The notes: generated from the sequence alone by a model not told the origin. A stretch of DNA of 42,362 bases from Bacteroidales bacterium UBA1187 (GCA_002309835.1 DBYL01000040.1:87640-130001), one strand, 5' to 3'; numbered from the stretch's first letter, positions 1 through 7,898 are shown. Numbers and translations: made by a program.

Positions 1-1041
1 GTAGTTAATCTTACCTTCGTCTGCAGATATTTCTGACTCATATACTGCGTCTGCCGTATCGAATGTGAGGTTAAATACCTCGCCTCCGCTTGAAGAGCCA
101 CCACAACTTTCTACGGTAGCCGTAGGATTGGCTTCGAAGTAGAAATAGATACTATAGCAACGGAGTTGCTTATCGCAGGAAAGCGTGACTTTTGTATCAT
201 CGATATTCTTGACTACGATTGCTGTCTCACACTCCTGCATATTATCGTCATTTACATCAAACTCCCCTGGAGACAAATATGCTATTTCTCCTTTGTCAAC
301 AGAGGCTGTAAACGCTTTGCGCACTGCACCGTTGATAACAAATCCTTTGATGGGTTGAGTAGCTTCAAATGTCAGTGTATTCGCCTCATTACAGTTGAAA
401 TAATATGCTTCCTCCGTGTTCATAATCGTACCATACGAACAGGAGACACGAATATTGCTCTGCACAAAAATATATTGCTTCTTGTAAAAAGTAGTGTCCG
501 GTACGATTATAGCAGTAGGTTCACTATACCAAATAAAATCCGGATCCCACTCCGCCGTATCGATAGCTACAACATCCGATTGGGGATTAAGATCTATCGG
601 GTCGCCATTCACAACAATCTGTATCAGATGACGCTGACCTGAACCCATAGTGAATTTAACAGACGTTGCACTACCCTCCCACTTATCAATCGTTTGAGCA
701 TTCTCTTTAGTAGGAACGGTTCCCGGAGTATATTTATCGACCGAACAGGTGAGCTGTGCAAATGCTTTACCGGTTTTAGAGCACAACAATTGAATAGAGG
801 TCAAGTTCTCTCCGGTAACGGTAATCGTATTATTCGCATATAAACGCATCGCCTTCGTATATCCGTTGTCCAGGAACGTAGGGCCGTTTTGCGTGTTAGT
901 GCCTGCTGCCAAAACTACAGTTATACCATCAATAGTTTGGGTCTGGGTGCTGTCTGCTTTGTACTCGAAGGTAGTTGCCGAGAGGGTCAGCGTAAGGCTG
1001 AGTGCTGCAAAAAGGCTTAGAAGCCGAAACTTAGTCCACAT
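1..1041 (-). CDS. Secreted protein of unknown function (3' end outside window)
   Basis: The frame is open from an ATG at 1041 to the window edge (347 codons), so the C-terminus is missing. The first 22 or so residues (MWTKFRLLSLFAALSLTLTL, then SA) form a signal peptide. The mature part is rich in Thr, Asn, Val and Ile and alternates as in beta-strand proteins; segments such as FLDNGYTKAMRLYANNTITV and the later SCDKQLRCYSIYFYFE resemble beta-sandwich modules of surface or secreted Bacteroidales proteins. I do not recognise a catalytic motif. The start overlaps the 3' end of the Wzi-like gene by 25 bases, so it is probably the next gene of that operon. Because the end is cut, I cannot say whether it carries a type IX sorting tail. 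Confidence 0.72.
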   Translation of the reverse strand, partial: MWTKFRLLSLFAALSLTLTLSATTFEYKADSTQTQTIDGITVVLAAGTNTQNGPTFLDNGYTKAMRLYANNTITVTGENLTSIQLLCSKTGKAFAQLTCSVDKYTPGTVPTKENAQTIDKWEGSATSVKFTMGSGQRHLIQIVVNGDPIDLNPQSDVVAIDTAEWDPDFIWYSEPTAIIVPDTTFYKKQYIFVQSNIRVSCSYGTIMNTEEAYYFNCNEANTLTFEATQPIKGFVINGAVRKAFTASVDKGEIAYLSPGEFDVNDDNMQECETAIVVKNIDDTKVTLSCDKQLRCYSIYFYFEANPTATVESCGGSSSGGEVFNLTFDTADAVYESEISADEGKINY

Positions 1042-2912
1042 GTAAATGTAAATTTAGAACCCTGCAAATAGACAGGGGTGTATTTGTTTAAATAATATTC
1101 TTTGAGTTCATCTCCCGCGAGTTCCATTGAGGTGCCATCGGTATTCCATCCGCGGTCTTCGCTCGGTATGCGCGCTGAAGTAGGTGCATAAGCACGCGTA
1201 TTGGAGTATGCGAAGTCCACGTGTGCATAGCAGTTATTGAATACTTCGTACACCGCGCGAAAACTGAGAATATCGCTTCTCCAGATCTTCTCGCTGAAGG
1301 GTTTCTGCGCCAGAACCGGGTGCTCCGTTCCTCCGGTACTGATGATGTAATCACGGAGGTAATCGTATGCGCGATACTTTGTATCGCAGGTGTAGTCGAG
1401 CATGAGACGCAGGCTACGTGTTGGACGATAGGAAACCTGCACAAAGATCGATTGCGCGTTATCGCCCAGATAATGGCCCATACCGGTGGAATTAGAGGTA
1501 TAATCCAACACCTTAATCGAATGCGAGTAACAACCTATATACGATCGCATGAACTCTCCGCGCAGCGCCAGTCCCTTCACCGGCCATCCGCTCCAGTTGA
1601 AGCCAACGAGATACGAAATAGGATTACGTTCCGGGTTGGAGCGTTTGAGGCGCGCGAACTTAAACTCATCCAAGAAGAAAGATCCGTAAAGACGCAGGTG
1701 ATCGGTCGGCCTTACAGAGATCGTAGCAAAGACTTGCGAGTTTTGGTTCTCCGAGCCTAATCCTTTGGTCAAGAGGTGATCCAAAGACTTGAAGAAGGCG
1801 ATAGGAATGAAGTACGCCGCTTGCACATTACGCTCTGCGTAAACAATCGAGTTTCCGAAGGAGAACTGGATATATTTGCAGGGCATAAAGGTGAACATAT
1901 TGGCCGCCATAAATTTGTTGGCGGGGCGGTACTGACGCGTCTCTACACCTTCTTTATCGCGCTCTACATAATAATAAGTAGAATCAATCACATTACTCGG
2001 CAGCCAGGCGTGGAAATAGTCAAATTGGAACCATTTACAAGGCGTGAGTTGGAGCGTGACCATCGGAACTGCGGGATTATGGGCAGAAAGGATGTTCGAA
2101 CAATGCTGTGCGTCACCCCAGGTGATACGTTCGCGTTGGATGCCAATAGATCCCCACCATGCATAGAGCGATAAACCGCCACGCGAGTCAGAGAAATCGC
2201 CGCCGTATGTAGCCTCCTTGTATTGCACACCGGGCAGGTTATTCAGGGCAGGCGACGGCACATATACGAGATTCGCAGGATCGGACTTGTCAACCAAACT
2301 CCATCCCGTATGAATCTTCGAATTACGCATCCCTTGGCCTCCCCATGAGTTATCACGGAAAGATCCCCAAATGGATACGTGTTTCGCGATGTCCATTTGG
2401 ATCTCGAGTCCGTACCAGCGGTGCTGCAGAATGCCGTTTTGGTTGGCATACAGATCCATGCCTAAGATAGGCCGAACGCGCATCTTAAAGACTTTATCTT
2501 TAGTAAGGATGTGAAGTGAGGGATCTGCCAGCGAGAGGTTGGATACAGGCGTTATCCATTGGGTGACGTGACGATGGCCGTAGCTGTAGTATACGGGGAG
2601 CGTGTCGAGTTCCAGCGCGTAGTCTTGGAGATAAAACTGCAGGTCGTCCTTCTGACGCTTGTTCAGGAGGGAGTCCTTGCTCTGCGCTTCGGCCAAAAGA
2701 CGCGCAATGTGATCACGCGTATACGGCTTTATCGCTGCGTTCGAACGAATGACGCCATCCGTGGTCAGTTCCTCCAAGAAATCATAGATTTCTGTGTACT
2801 CGATTGCCTGTGGAATACGCTGGGCGTAAACAGAGCCTACCCCGTCCCTCCCTAAAGGGAGAGCGAGGAGAACAATCAATGCCCAAACTATATTACTTCG
2901 AGTAGCGTGCAT
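1017..2912 (-). CDS. Wzi-like capsule assembly outer-membrane beta-barrel
   Basis: 631 residues. A signal peptide ends near VYAQ (about residue 31). The N-terminal stretch after it (EIYDFLEELTTDGVI, then AAIKPYTRDHIARLL) is typical of the Bacteroidetes capsule-assembly Wzi family. The rest is a long series of amphipathic aromatic-rich strands (for example GLEIQMDIAKHVSIWGSFRD) ending in a terminal Phe (GLSFGF), the usual outer-membrane barrel signal. In enterobacteria Wzi binds group 1 capsule at the surface; the Bacteroidetes members are larger and their ligand is mostly untested, so a capsule role is inference. The start lies 20 bases inside the OmpH-like gene, which suggests translational coupling; a periplasmic chaperone next to a barrel protein makes biological sense. 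Confidence 0.8.
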   Translation of the reverse strand: MHATRSNIVWALIVLLALPLGRDGVGSVYAQRIPQAIEYTEIYDFLEELTTDGVIRSNAAIKPYTRDHIARLLAEAQSKDSLLNKRQKDDLQFYLQDYALELDTLPVYYSYGHRHVTQWITPVSNLSLADPSLHILTKDKVFKMRVRPILGMDLYANQNGILQHRWYGLEIQMDIAKHVSIWGSFRDNSWGGQGMRNSKIHTGWSLVDKSDPANLVYVPSPALNNLPGVQYKEATYGGDFSDSRGGLSLYAWWGSIGIQRERITWGDAQHCSNILSAHNPAVPMVTLQLTPCKWFQFDYFHAWLPSNVIDSTYYYVERDKEGVETRQYRPANKFMAANMFTFMPCKYIQFSFGNSIVYAERNVQAAYFIPIAFFKSLDHLLTKGLGSENQNSQVFATISVRPTDHLRLYGSFFLDEFKFARLKRSNPERNPISYLVGFNWSGWPVKGLALRGEFMRSYIGCYSHSIKVLDYTSNSTGMGHYLGDNAQSIFVQVSYRPTRSLRLMLDYTCDTKYRAYDYLRDYIISTGGTEHPVLAQKPFSEKIWRSDILSFRAVYEVFNNCYAHVDFAYSNTRAYAPTSARIPSEDRGWNTDGTSMELAGDELKEYYLNKYTPVYLQGSKFTFTCGLSFGF

Positions 2913-3519
2913 TGAGGGCTTCGATTACTTCATTAGTGATGTCGTAGCCAGCCACCTTATTCATCAATACAGCGTCATTGAGCACGAGATGATAGTGACC
3001 ATCGGCATTGAACTCACGCAGATAAGCCTGTACGGAGTCCTGGAGTTGCTGGGTCAACGCAGCCTGCTCGTTCATGAAATCTGCACTAAGTTTCTGGCGC
3101 AGGTTCTCAAGATCTTGCTGCTTTGCCATAAGTTGCTGCTCTTTCTTCTGTAGACGAGCTTGCTCACTCTCTGCACGCTCACGGCTAAGGAAAGCGTTTG
3201 CCTCAAGTTTGCGCTGGAAATCAAGTACCTCACGTTGGAAAGTCTCTGCCTCTTTCTGGAGCGATTTAGCCTTGGTATCAAGTTTGACGGTCGATTCCTC
3301 GTAGCGAGACATGAGTTTGTCAGAAGCCTCTACGGCAAGGGTGTAATTTTTGAGGATAGAATCAGTGTTAATGACCGCGATCGGAAGAAGTTCTCCAGCC
3401 GCCTCAACATCTTGATTTACAGTCTTTTTCGAACCAGGAGTTACAGTAAAGAAAAGGATAAACAGGGCAACAATTCCAGCTGCCAAAATCGACTCTACGA
3501 TAATAGAAATTTTGTTCAT
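2893..3519 (-). CDS. OmpH/Skp-family periplasmic chaperone
   Basis: 208 residues. One N-terminal membrane or signal helix (residues 7-27) is followed by IAVINTDSILKNY, the conserved start of the OmpH/Skp domain. A long charged coiled coil (about 65-160, rich in Glu, Lys, Gln, Arg) follows, and the domain ends with YHLVLNDAVLMNKVAGYDITNEVIEALN, the C-terminal body strand-helix of this family. Skp-type proteins hold unfolded outer-membrane proteins in the periplasm. The segment before the domain is longer than in Skp and has no clear signal-peptidase site, so the protein may stay anchored to the inner membrane. It lies 5 bases after the small membrane-protein gene and overlaps the Wzi-like gene. 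Confidence 0.85.
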   Translation of the reverse strand: MNKISIIVESILAAGIVALFILFFTVTPGSKKTVNQDVEAAGELLPIAVINTDSILKNYTLAVEASDKLMSRYEESTVKLDTKAKSLQKEAETFQREVLDFQRKLEANAFLSRERAESEQARLQKKEQQLMAKQQDLENLRQKLSADFMNEQAALTQQLQDSVQAYLREFNADGHYHLVLNDAVLMNKVAGYDITNEVIEALNARYSK

Positions 3520-3524
3520 AATGA

Positions 3525-3731
3525 TTATAAATTTTTTGTTTCAATTTTGTTCTTTTTTTCTCGTCTCATTTCGCGGTCTTGGGCCGTGGAGCAATGTATA
3601 TTATCCTGCTTCATTCGATCGTTCTGATGTATATGTTGGGAACGAAACGAATGATCCTTGCGGAAGATAACCCCCACGCAAAGGAGCAAGATCGCTGCTG
3701 CAACAAACGCTATGACGAGTATTATTTTCAT
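3525..3731 (-). CDS. Small single-pass membrane protein, conserved type in Bacteroidales
   Basis: 68 residues starting MKIILVIAFVAAAILLLCVG, one clear transmembrane helix, followed by a basic cytoplasmic-type tail containing FRSQHIHQNDRMKQDNIHC and a C-terminal run of Arg, Lys and Glu. Short proteins with this layout (helix, then a His/Asn/Met-Lys motif, then Cys and QDRE) occur widely in Bacteroidales, but no function is known to me. A longer reading from an ATG at 3824 is open, but it would start upstream of the predicted promoter and add a segment unlike the family, so I use the ATG at 3731. First gene of the leftward envelope operon. Confidence 0.65.
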   Translation of the reverse strand: MKIILVIAFVAAAILLLCVGVIFRKDHSFRSQHIHQNDRMKQDNIHCSTAQDREMRREKKNKIETKNL

Positions 3732-3751
3732 AAATGCGCACAAAATGCATG

Positions 3752-3759
3752 CAAAGGTA
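3752..3759 (-). promoter_or_regulatory. Predicted -7 box for the leftward envelope operon
   Basis: On the minus strand the site reads TACCTTTG followed by CA, matching the Bacteroidetes -7 consensus TAnnTTTG. It lies 20 bases upstream of the start at 3731. The -33 region has only TTTC, and it lacks the ATAT/A-tract seen in the five extended promoters of this window, so it may be weaker or use another sigma partner. Confidence 0.5.
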
Positions 3760-3850
3760 CGAAGAAAAGTTGAAAGCGGAAAGTGAACAGTAGAAAGTTT
3801 TTGATTTTTTGGTATAAAATGCACTTTTTACGAAATATTATGCGCGCGCA

Positions 3851-3882
3851 CTTGCATATATGAAAATCTTTTCGTATCTTTG
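3851..3882 (+). promoter_or_regulatory. Extended Bacteroidetes promoter for bactofilin
   Basis: CTTGCATATATG followed by an A-tract and then the -7 box TATCTTTG at 3875-3882. The -33-type element TTGC starts 24 bases before the -7 box. Predicted transcription start near 3887, leaving a leader of about 35 bases before the ATG at 3923. Confidence 0.75.
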
Positions 3883-3922
3883 CACGCTAATTTTGTGAAA
3901 TCAATTAAAAACAAATAGAATT

Positions 3923-4288
3923 ATGGCAAACGAGAAACCACAAGGCGGTTCTTTATTCAATTCATTAACCGCAGGAAGTAAGATTGTAGGAACTATCACT
4001 GCAGACAGCGATTATCGTATTGACGGTCTGATTGAAGGTGATTTGAATTGTAGCGGTAAGGTCGTTATCGGTGAGGCCGGTCGCGTCAAAGGTACGATTG
4101 TATGTCAGCAGGCTGAAATTATGGGTTTGCTGGAAGGCAAGATCAATTGTCACCAGCAGTTGTCGCTTCGTTCCAGCGGTAAGATTACCGGTGATGTACA
4201 GACGAAGACGCTGATTGTAGAGCCGGGTGCAGTATTCAACGGAACTTGCAGTATGGGCGGCGCTGAGAAAGTGGCAGAGAAGAAGTAA
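3923..4288 (+). CDS. Bactofilin (polymer-forming cytoskeletal protein)
   Basis: 121 residues. A short N-terminal tail (MANEKPQGGSLFNSLTAGSK) is followed by the bactofilin beta-helix: hydrophobic rungs such as IVGTITADSDYRIDGLIEGD, VVIGEAGRVKGTIVCQQAEI, LRSSGKITGDVQTKTLIVEP. The short Lys-rich C-terminus and total length match the family. Bactofilins self-assemble without nucleotide into filaments at the membrane and position cell-wall or envelope machinery. It has its own extended promoter just upstream. The next gene on the strand begins after a structured repeat, so co-transcription with it is possible but not shown. Confidence 0.93.
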   Translation: MANEKPQGGSLFNSLTAGSKIVGTITADSDYRIDGLIEGDLNCSGKVVIGEAGRVKGTIVCQQAEIMGLLEGKINCHQQLSLRSSGKITGDVQTKTLIVEPGAVFNGTCSMGGAEKVAEKK

Positions 4289-4292
4289 TTTC

Positions 4293-4354
4293 AAAATCAC
4301 GGGATATATACAAAGTATATATATGGTATAGGAGGATACGTTTATCTCTCGATG
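4293..4354 (+). repeat. Structured repeat, copy A (upstream of the DUF1015 gene)
   Basis: Ordered blocks: AAAATCACGG; a hairpin ATATATAC-aaa-GTATATAT (4304-4322); the block GGTATAGGAGGATACG (4325-4340), in which GTAT pairs with ATAC around an AGGAGG loop; then CTCGATG. The copy at 30155-30220 has the same blocks in the same order with a differently sequenced but equally paired first hairpin. It may be a cis-acting RNA or a mobile repeat; I do not recognise a named family. Confidence 0.7.
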
Positions 4355-4384
4355 TTGGACCGACAATGGACCGAGAACGACTCG
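4345..4384 (+). repeat. 40-bp repeat module with 11-bp units, shared with hemW
   Basis: Begins TCTCTCGA, contains two imperfect 11-bp units of the type GACATTGGACC (here GATGTTGGACC and GACAATGGACC), and ends GACTCG. An ungapped reverse-complement match of the same 40-bp length lies at 19033-19072, with 34 of 40 positions identical by eye. It overlaps the end of structured repeat copy A and holds most of the mini-ORF. Confidence 0.7.
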
Positions 4385-4411
4385 ATAACGGAAAGGAAAT
4401 TACTGGTATGA
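4352..4411 (+). CDS. Candidate 19-codon leader ORF before the DUF1015 gene
   Basis: ATG at 4352 opens MLDRQWTENDSITERKLLV and stops at TGA 4409-4411, which overlaps the ATG of the DUF1015 gene in the classic ATGA arrangement. AGGAGG lies 16 bases before this ATG, longer than the usual spacing. The second copy of the repeat has a mini-ORF in the same position. Whether it is translated is unknown; the coding sequence lies within a repeat module, so it may be fortuitous. Confidence 0.35.
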   Translation: MLDRQWTENDSITERKLLV

Positions 4412-5703
4412 AGATTAAACCATTTCGCGGAATACGTCCACCGAAGGAGTTGGTGGAAGAAGTGAGTAGTCGCCCTTATGACGTGCTGAACAGCGAAGAA
4501 GCGCGTAAGGAGGCGGAAGGCAATCCCAAGAGTCTTTATCACATTATCAAGCCTGAGATCAATTTTGAGCCGGGCACAGACGAGCACGACGAGCGCGTCT
4601 ATGCGGCTGCTGTGGAGCAGTTTAAGAAGTTCAAGGCGGAAGGATGGCTTGTGCAAGACAAGGAGGAGAAGTACTACGTCTATGCGCAGACGATCTTAGC
4701 AGACAATCCGCTTTCGGGCGGCAAGGAGAAGACACAGTACGGTCTGGTGGTCGGTGCGTGGGTAGATGACTACCTAGAGGGGCGAATCAAGAAGCACGAG
4801 TTGACGCGTCGCGATAAAGAAGAGGACCGCATGAAGCACGTGCGTGTACTGAACGCGAACATGGAGCCTGTTTTCTTTGCGTATCCGCATCGCGAGGACT
4901 TGGATGAGATCGTAGCGGGCGTGACAAGGAATGCACCGGAATACGATTTTGTGGCTGCGCCTGAGGGTTTTCGACACACTTTCTGGGTGATTGACGACAA
5001 GGAGACGATTAAGCGGATCACGGAGATCTTCGCTCAGATTCCGGCTATGTATATCGCGGATGGGCATCATAGATCCGCTGCTGCAGCGGGCGTTGGGCTT
5101 GAGCGAAAACGGATGAGGGGATTAAAGGATGAGAGGATTAGTGGTCTTCCCGAGTACGAGTTTTTCCTGGCTGTCTGTTTCCCGGATAATCAGTTGAAAA
5201 TTATTGATTATAACCGCGTAGTAAAGGACCTGAACGGGTTGACGGAAGAGGAGTTCCTGGAAGCCATCAAAGATGACTTCATTGTTGAATGTTATAATGG
5301 TGACGCTTTGCTTAATGATGTAAAACCCAAAGCGTTGCATAATTTCTCGTTGTATTTAGGCGGACGTTGGTATTCGTTGACGGCCAAGGCCGGTAGGTAC
5401 GATGATAATGATCCTATTGGAGTGCTGGATGTAACGATCTCGAGTAACCTGATTTTGGATAAGATACTCGGTATCAAGGACTTACGGAGCGACAAACGGA
5501 TTGATTTCGTGGGCGGTATTCGTGGACTTGGTGAGTTGAAACGGAGAGTGGATAGCGGTGAGATGAAAGTCGCGCTGGCACTCTACCCTGTTACGATGCA
5601 ACAGATCATCGACATCGCTGATAGCGGGAATATCATGCCACCGAAGACTACATGGTTTGAGCCGAAGTTACGCTCTGGATTGGTAGTTCATGAATTAAAA
5701 TAA
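4408..5703 (+). CDS. DUF1015 family protein
   Basis: 431 residues from the ATG at 4408 (MKIKPFRGIRPPKELVEEVS). This is the normal N-terminus of DUF1015, with the early SRPYDVLN motif, the central MYIADGHHRSAAAAG motif and the C-terminal KTTWFEPKLRSGLVVHEL. The strictly conserved DGHHR suggests a metal or substrate site; the biochemical role is not known to me. DUF1015 genes often sit beside serine-biosynthesis genes in this phylum, but no such neighbour is visible here. An in-frame ATG at 4366 would add 14 residues encoded by repeat DNA, so I reject it. GGAAAGGAAAT just before 4408 could serve as a weak ribosome site. Confidence 0.85.
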   Translation: MKIKPFRGIRPPKELVEEVSSRPYDVLNSEEARKEAEGNPKSLYHIIKPEINFEPGTDEHDERVYAAAVEQFKKFKAEGWLVQDKEEKYYVYAQTILADNPLSGGKEKTQYGLVVGAWVDDYLEGRIKKHELTRRDKEEDRMKHVRVLNANMEPVFFAYPHREDLDEIVAGVTRNAPEYDFVAAPEGFRHTFWVIDDKETIKRITEIFAQIPAMYIADGHHRSAAAAGVGLERKRMRGLKDERISGLPEYEFFLAVCFPDNQLKIIDYNRVVKDLNGLTEEEFLEAIKDDFIVECYNGDALLNDVKPKALHNFSLYLGGRWYSLTAKAGRYDDNDPIGVLDVTISSNLILDKILGIKDLRSDKRIDFVGGIRGLGELKRRVDSGEMKVALALYPVTMQQIIDIADSGNIMPPKTTWFEPKLRSGLVVHELK

Positions 5704-5709
5704 GTGTTC

Positions 5710-5799
5710 GGAATGCTACTCATCAAAGAACGCGGTGCCCCCCGCTCGTGCTTTTGCGGGTCCCATCCGCAAAAGAACGTTTTTGATTGAGTACATTCC
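5710..5799. repeat. Nested inverted repeat (MITE- or REP-like) between DUF1015 and porE
   Basis: Outer arms of about 22 bases (5710-5732 and 5778-5799) are near-perfect reverse complements; both carry GGAATG and ATCAAA in the same order. Between them are two inner hairpins: GCGG/CCGC at 5732-5745, and a perfect nine-base stem CTTTTGCGG / CCGCAAAAG at 5751-5775 with a seven-base loop. No coding frame is supported. The folded form would be a multi-arm structure. It might also stop transcription, but there is no T-run. Confidence 0.7.
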
Positions 5800-5842
5800 T
5801 CACTAAGAAAAGGGACGAAAAGAGAAGAAAAGAGGAATAATA

Positions 5843-7891
5843 TTGAAAAGTAAAATATTCATATTAGCGGCAATGCTGGTGTTGAGTGGGTGCTCGATAC
5901 AGCAGCGGATAAAGAGGGCGGATAAGAAGTTCGCTATCGGTGAGTATTACACTGCTGCGGATATCTATAAGCAATGCTACAGCCGTTTAAGCACGAAGAA
6001 AGATCGTGAGATGAAGGGCTATGTAGCATTTAAGCAAGGCGAGTGTTATCGAATCTTGAATAACCCTCGTGCTGTGAACTGTTATCAGAGTGCGTTGCGT
6101 TGCAAGTATCACTTGCAGGACTCGACAATCTTCTTGAATGCGGGCTTGGCGCTGCAGTACCAAGGTAAGTATAAAGATGCGGCTAAGAGTTATGAGTTGT
6201 ACCTGGAGAAGCACCCGGATAACTACGTTGCGCAGGCCGGCAAGTATGCATGTGGGAAGATTGATGAGTGGAAGAAAGAAGGTAGTAGATACAAGGTGAC
6301 AGAAGCGAAGGAGCTTAATCAAAAGCGCACAAGCAACTTCGCGCCGATGTTTGTAGGTTCGCAAGCAGATGTACTGATGTTTACCAGTAACCGTCAGGAG
6401 AAGCAAACGGGCACGAAGAAGTTGAAGAGGCCGAGTAACGTAACAGGTCAGCAGTTGTTCCAATTATATCAAACGAAGAAGAATGCGGCTGGTGAATGGG
6501 GTGAGATCGCGTTGGCGGAAGGATTGTATGAGTCTTCTGATAGCGAGCAGCAGAACGACTCCACCGGCAAACAAGCAGGTACGGCGGAAATGGGTGTGAG
6601 TTGCTTCAGTCGTGACGGCAGAACCATGTATTTCACCTATTCGAAGCCTATTAATGGCAAGGACTTAGGTGCCAAGATATGCCGAAGCGAGCGTGCGAGT
6701 GGTGAGTGGGGAGAGCCGCAAGAGGTGAAGATTTTTGCGGATAGTTCCATTACTGTCGGCCATCCTGCGTTGAATACTACGGGTGACACCTTGTATTTTG
6801 CGAGTGATGCACCAGGAGGCGAAGGAGGAAAAGATATCTGGATGGCAGAGTTAGATGGCGGGGAATGGAAGAATGCACAGCCATTAGGTAAAGGCATCAA
6901 TACAGCTGCGGATGAGATGTATCCGTACGTACATGAGGACGGGACGCTGTATTTCTCCAGTAACGGTCACCCCGGATACGGAGGTTTGGATATCTACAAG
7001 GCCCAACGCGACTCAACACAGAAAGACAGTGTGGTTTGGGTGCTTTACAACATGGGCCCGCAGTTCAACGGCATCGGTGATGATTTCGGAATCACGTTTG
7101 AGGGGAACACACAGGACGGTTTCTTCTCTTCGAACAAGGGAGACAAGAAAGGCTTTGATAAGATTTATCGTTTCTGGTTACCGGAGATGGAGTTTATTGC
7201 GGAAGGTGTAGTCAATGACGAACAAGGCAACCCTATTTCGGACGCCAAGTTACGTTTGGTAGGTAGTGACGGCACGAACAGTAAGGTCAGTGCACGGCGT
7301 GACGGAACGTATAAGATCAAGTTGAAGAAGGATGTGAAGTACGTGATGTTAGTGACGGCGAGAGGTTACCTTAACTCAAAAGAGCAATGGAACACCAAGG
7401 ACCTAAAGGACAGCAAGACGTATACGATGAACTTCACGCTAAGTCCGATCAGCAGACCGGTGAAGATGGAGAATATCTTCTATGAGTTCGGTCGCTGGGA
7501 GTTGACGAAGGCTTCTGAAGAGGAATTAGAGAAATTAGTGAAATTGCTGCAAGACAACCCGAATATCACAATTGAGTTGAGTGCACACACAGACTTGAAG
7601 GGTAATGAAGATTTCAATCAGGAGTTGAGTCAGAAACGTGCACAGAGTTGTTGCGATTATTTGATTAAGCACGGTATAGAGAGTGAGCGCTTGACGCCTG
7701 TCGGGTACGGTAAGAGTAAGCCTGTAGTGGCAGATAAGGCGCTACACGACAAGTATCCGTTTATCCCGCAGGAGCAGGTGTTAGATGAGAGATTCATCTT
7801 GGCGCTGCCGGCGGACAAACAGGAGATCTGCAATCAGATCAATCGTAGAACCGAGTTTAAGGTTCTCAAAACAACGTACAAATTGTATTAA
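5843..7891 (+). CDS. porE: PorE-like type IX secretion lipoprotein (TPR, propeller, CRD, OmpA)
   Basis: 682 residues from a TTG start with AGAGGA about 7 bases upstream. Lipobox LSGC puts the lipidated Cys at residue 17. Domains in order: TPR-like helices (about 25-150); WD40/PD40-like beta-propeller (about 160-450) with repeats such as TMYFTYSK, TLYFASDAPGGEGGKDIWMA and TLYFSSNGHPGYGGLDIY; a carboxypeptidase-regulatory-like beta-sandwich (about 455-535); and an OmpA C-terminal peptidoglycan-binding domain (about 545-682) with AHTDLKGNEDFNQELSQKRA. This order is that of Porphyromonas gingivalis PorE, which ties the type IX secretion complex to peptidoglycan. Generic PD40/OmpA proteins share the plan, so the exact ortholog needs a tree. 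Confidence 0.82.
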   Translation: MKSKIFILAAMLVLSGCSIQQRIKRADKKFAIGEYYTAADIYKQCYSRLSTKKDREMKGYVAFKQGECYRILNNPRAVNCYQSALRCKYHLQDSTIFLNAGLALQYQGKYKDAAKSYELYLEKHPDNYVAQAGKYACGKIDEWKKEGSRYKVTEAKELNQKRTSNFAPMFVGSQADVLMFTSNRQEKQTGTKKLKRPSNVTGQQLFQLYQTKKNAAGEWGEIALAEGLYESSDSEQQNDSTGKQAGTAEMGVSCFSRDGRTMYFTYSKPINGKDLGAKICRSERASGEWGEPQEVKIFADSSITVGHPALNTTGDTLYFASDAPGGEGGKDIWMAELDGGEWKNAQPLGKGINTAADEMYPYVHEDGTLYFSSNGHPGYGGLDIYKAQRDSTQKDSVVWVLYNMGPQFNGIGDDFGITFEGNTQDGFFSSNKGDKKGFDKIYRFWLPEMEFIAEGVVNDEQGNPISDAKLRLVGSDGTNSKVSARRDGTYKIKLKKDVKYVMLVTARGYLNSKEQWNTKDLKDSKTYTMNFTLSPISRPVKMENIFYEFGRWELTKASEEELEKLVKLLQDNPNITIELSAHTDLKGNEDFNQELSQKRAQSCCDYLIKHGIESERLTPVGYGKSKPVVADKALHDKYPFIPQEQVLDERFILALPADKQEICNQINRRTEFKVLKTTYKLY

Positions 7892-7898
7892 CCTGAGA

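Noticed and set aside
166..642. Plus-strand 158-residue open frame
   Set aside because: It lies opposite the minus-strand secreted-protein gene, which has a signal peptide and runs through without stops; the plus-strand translation is Cys- and Arg-rich with no recognisable motif.
4366..4407. Extended DUF1015 start
   Set aside because: The 14 extra residues would come from repeat DNA and are not part of the family.
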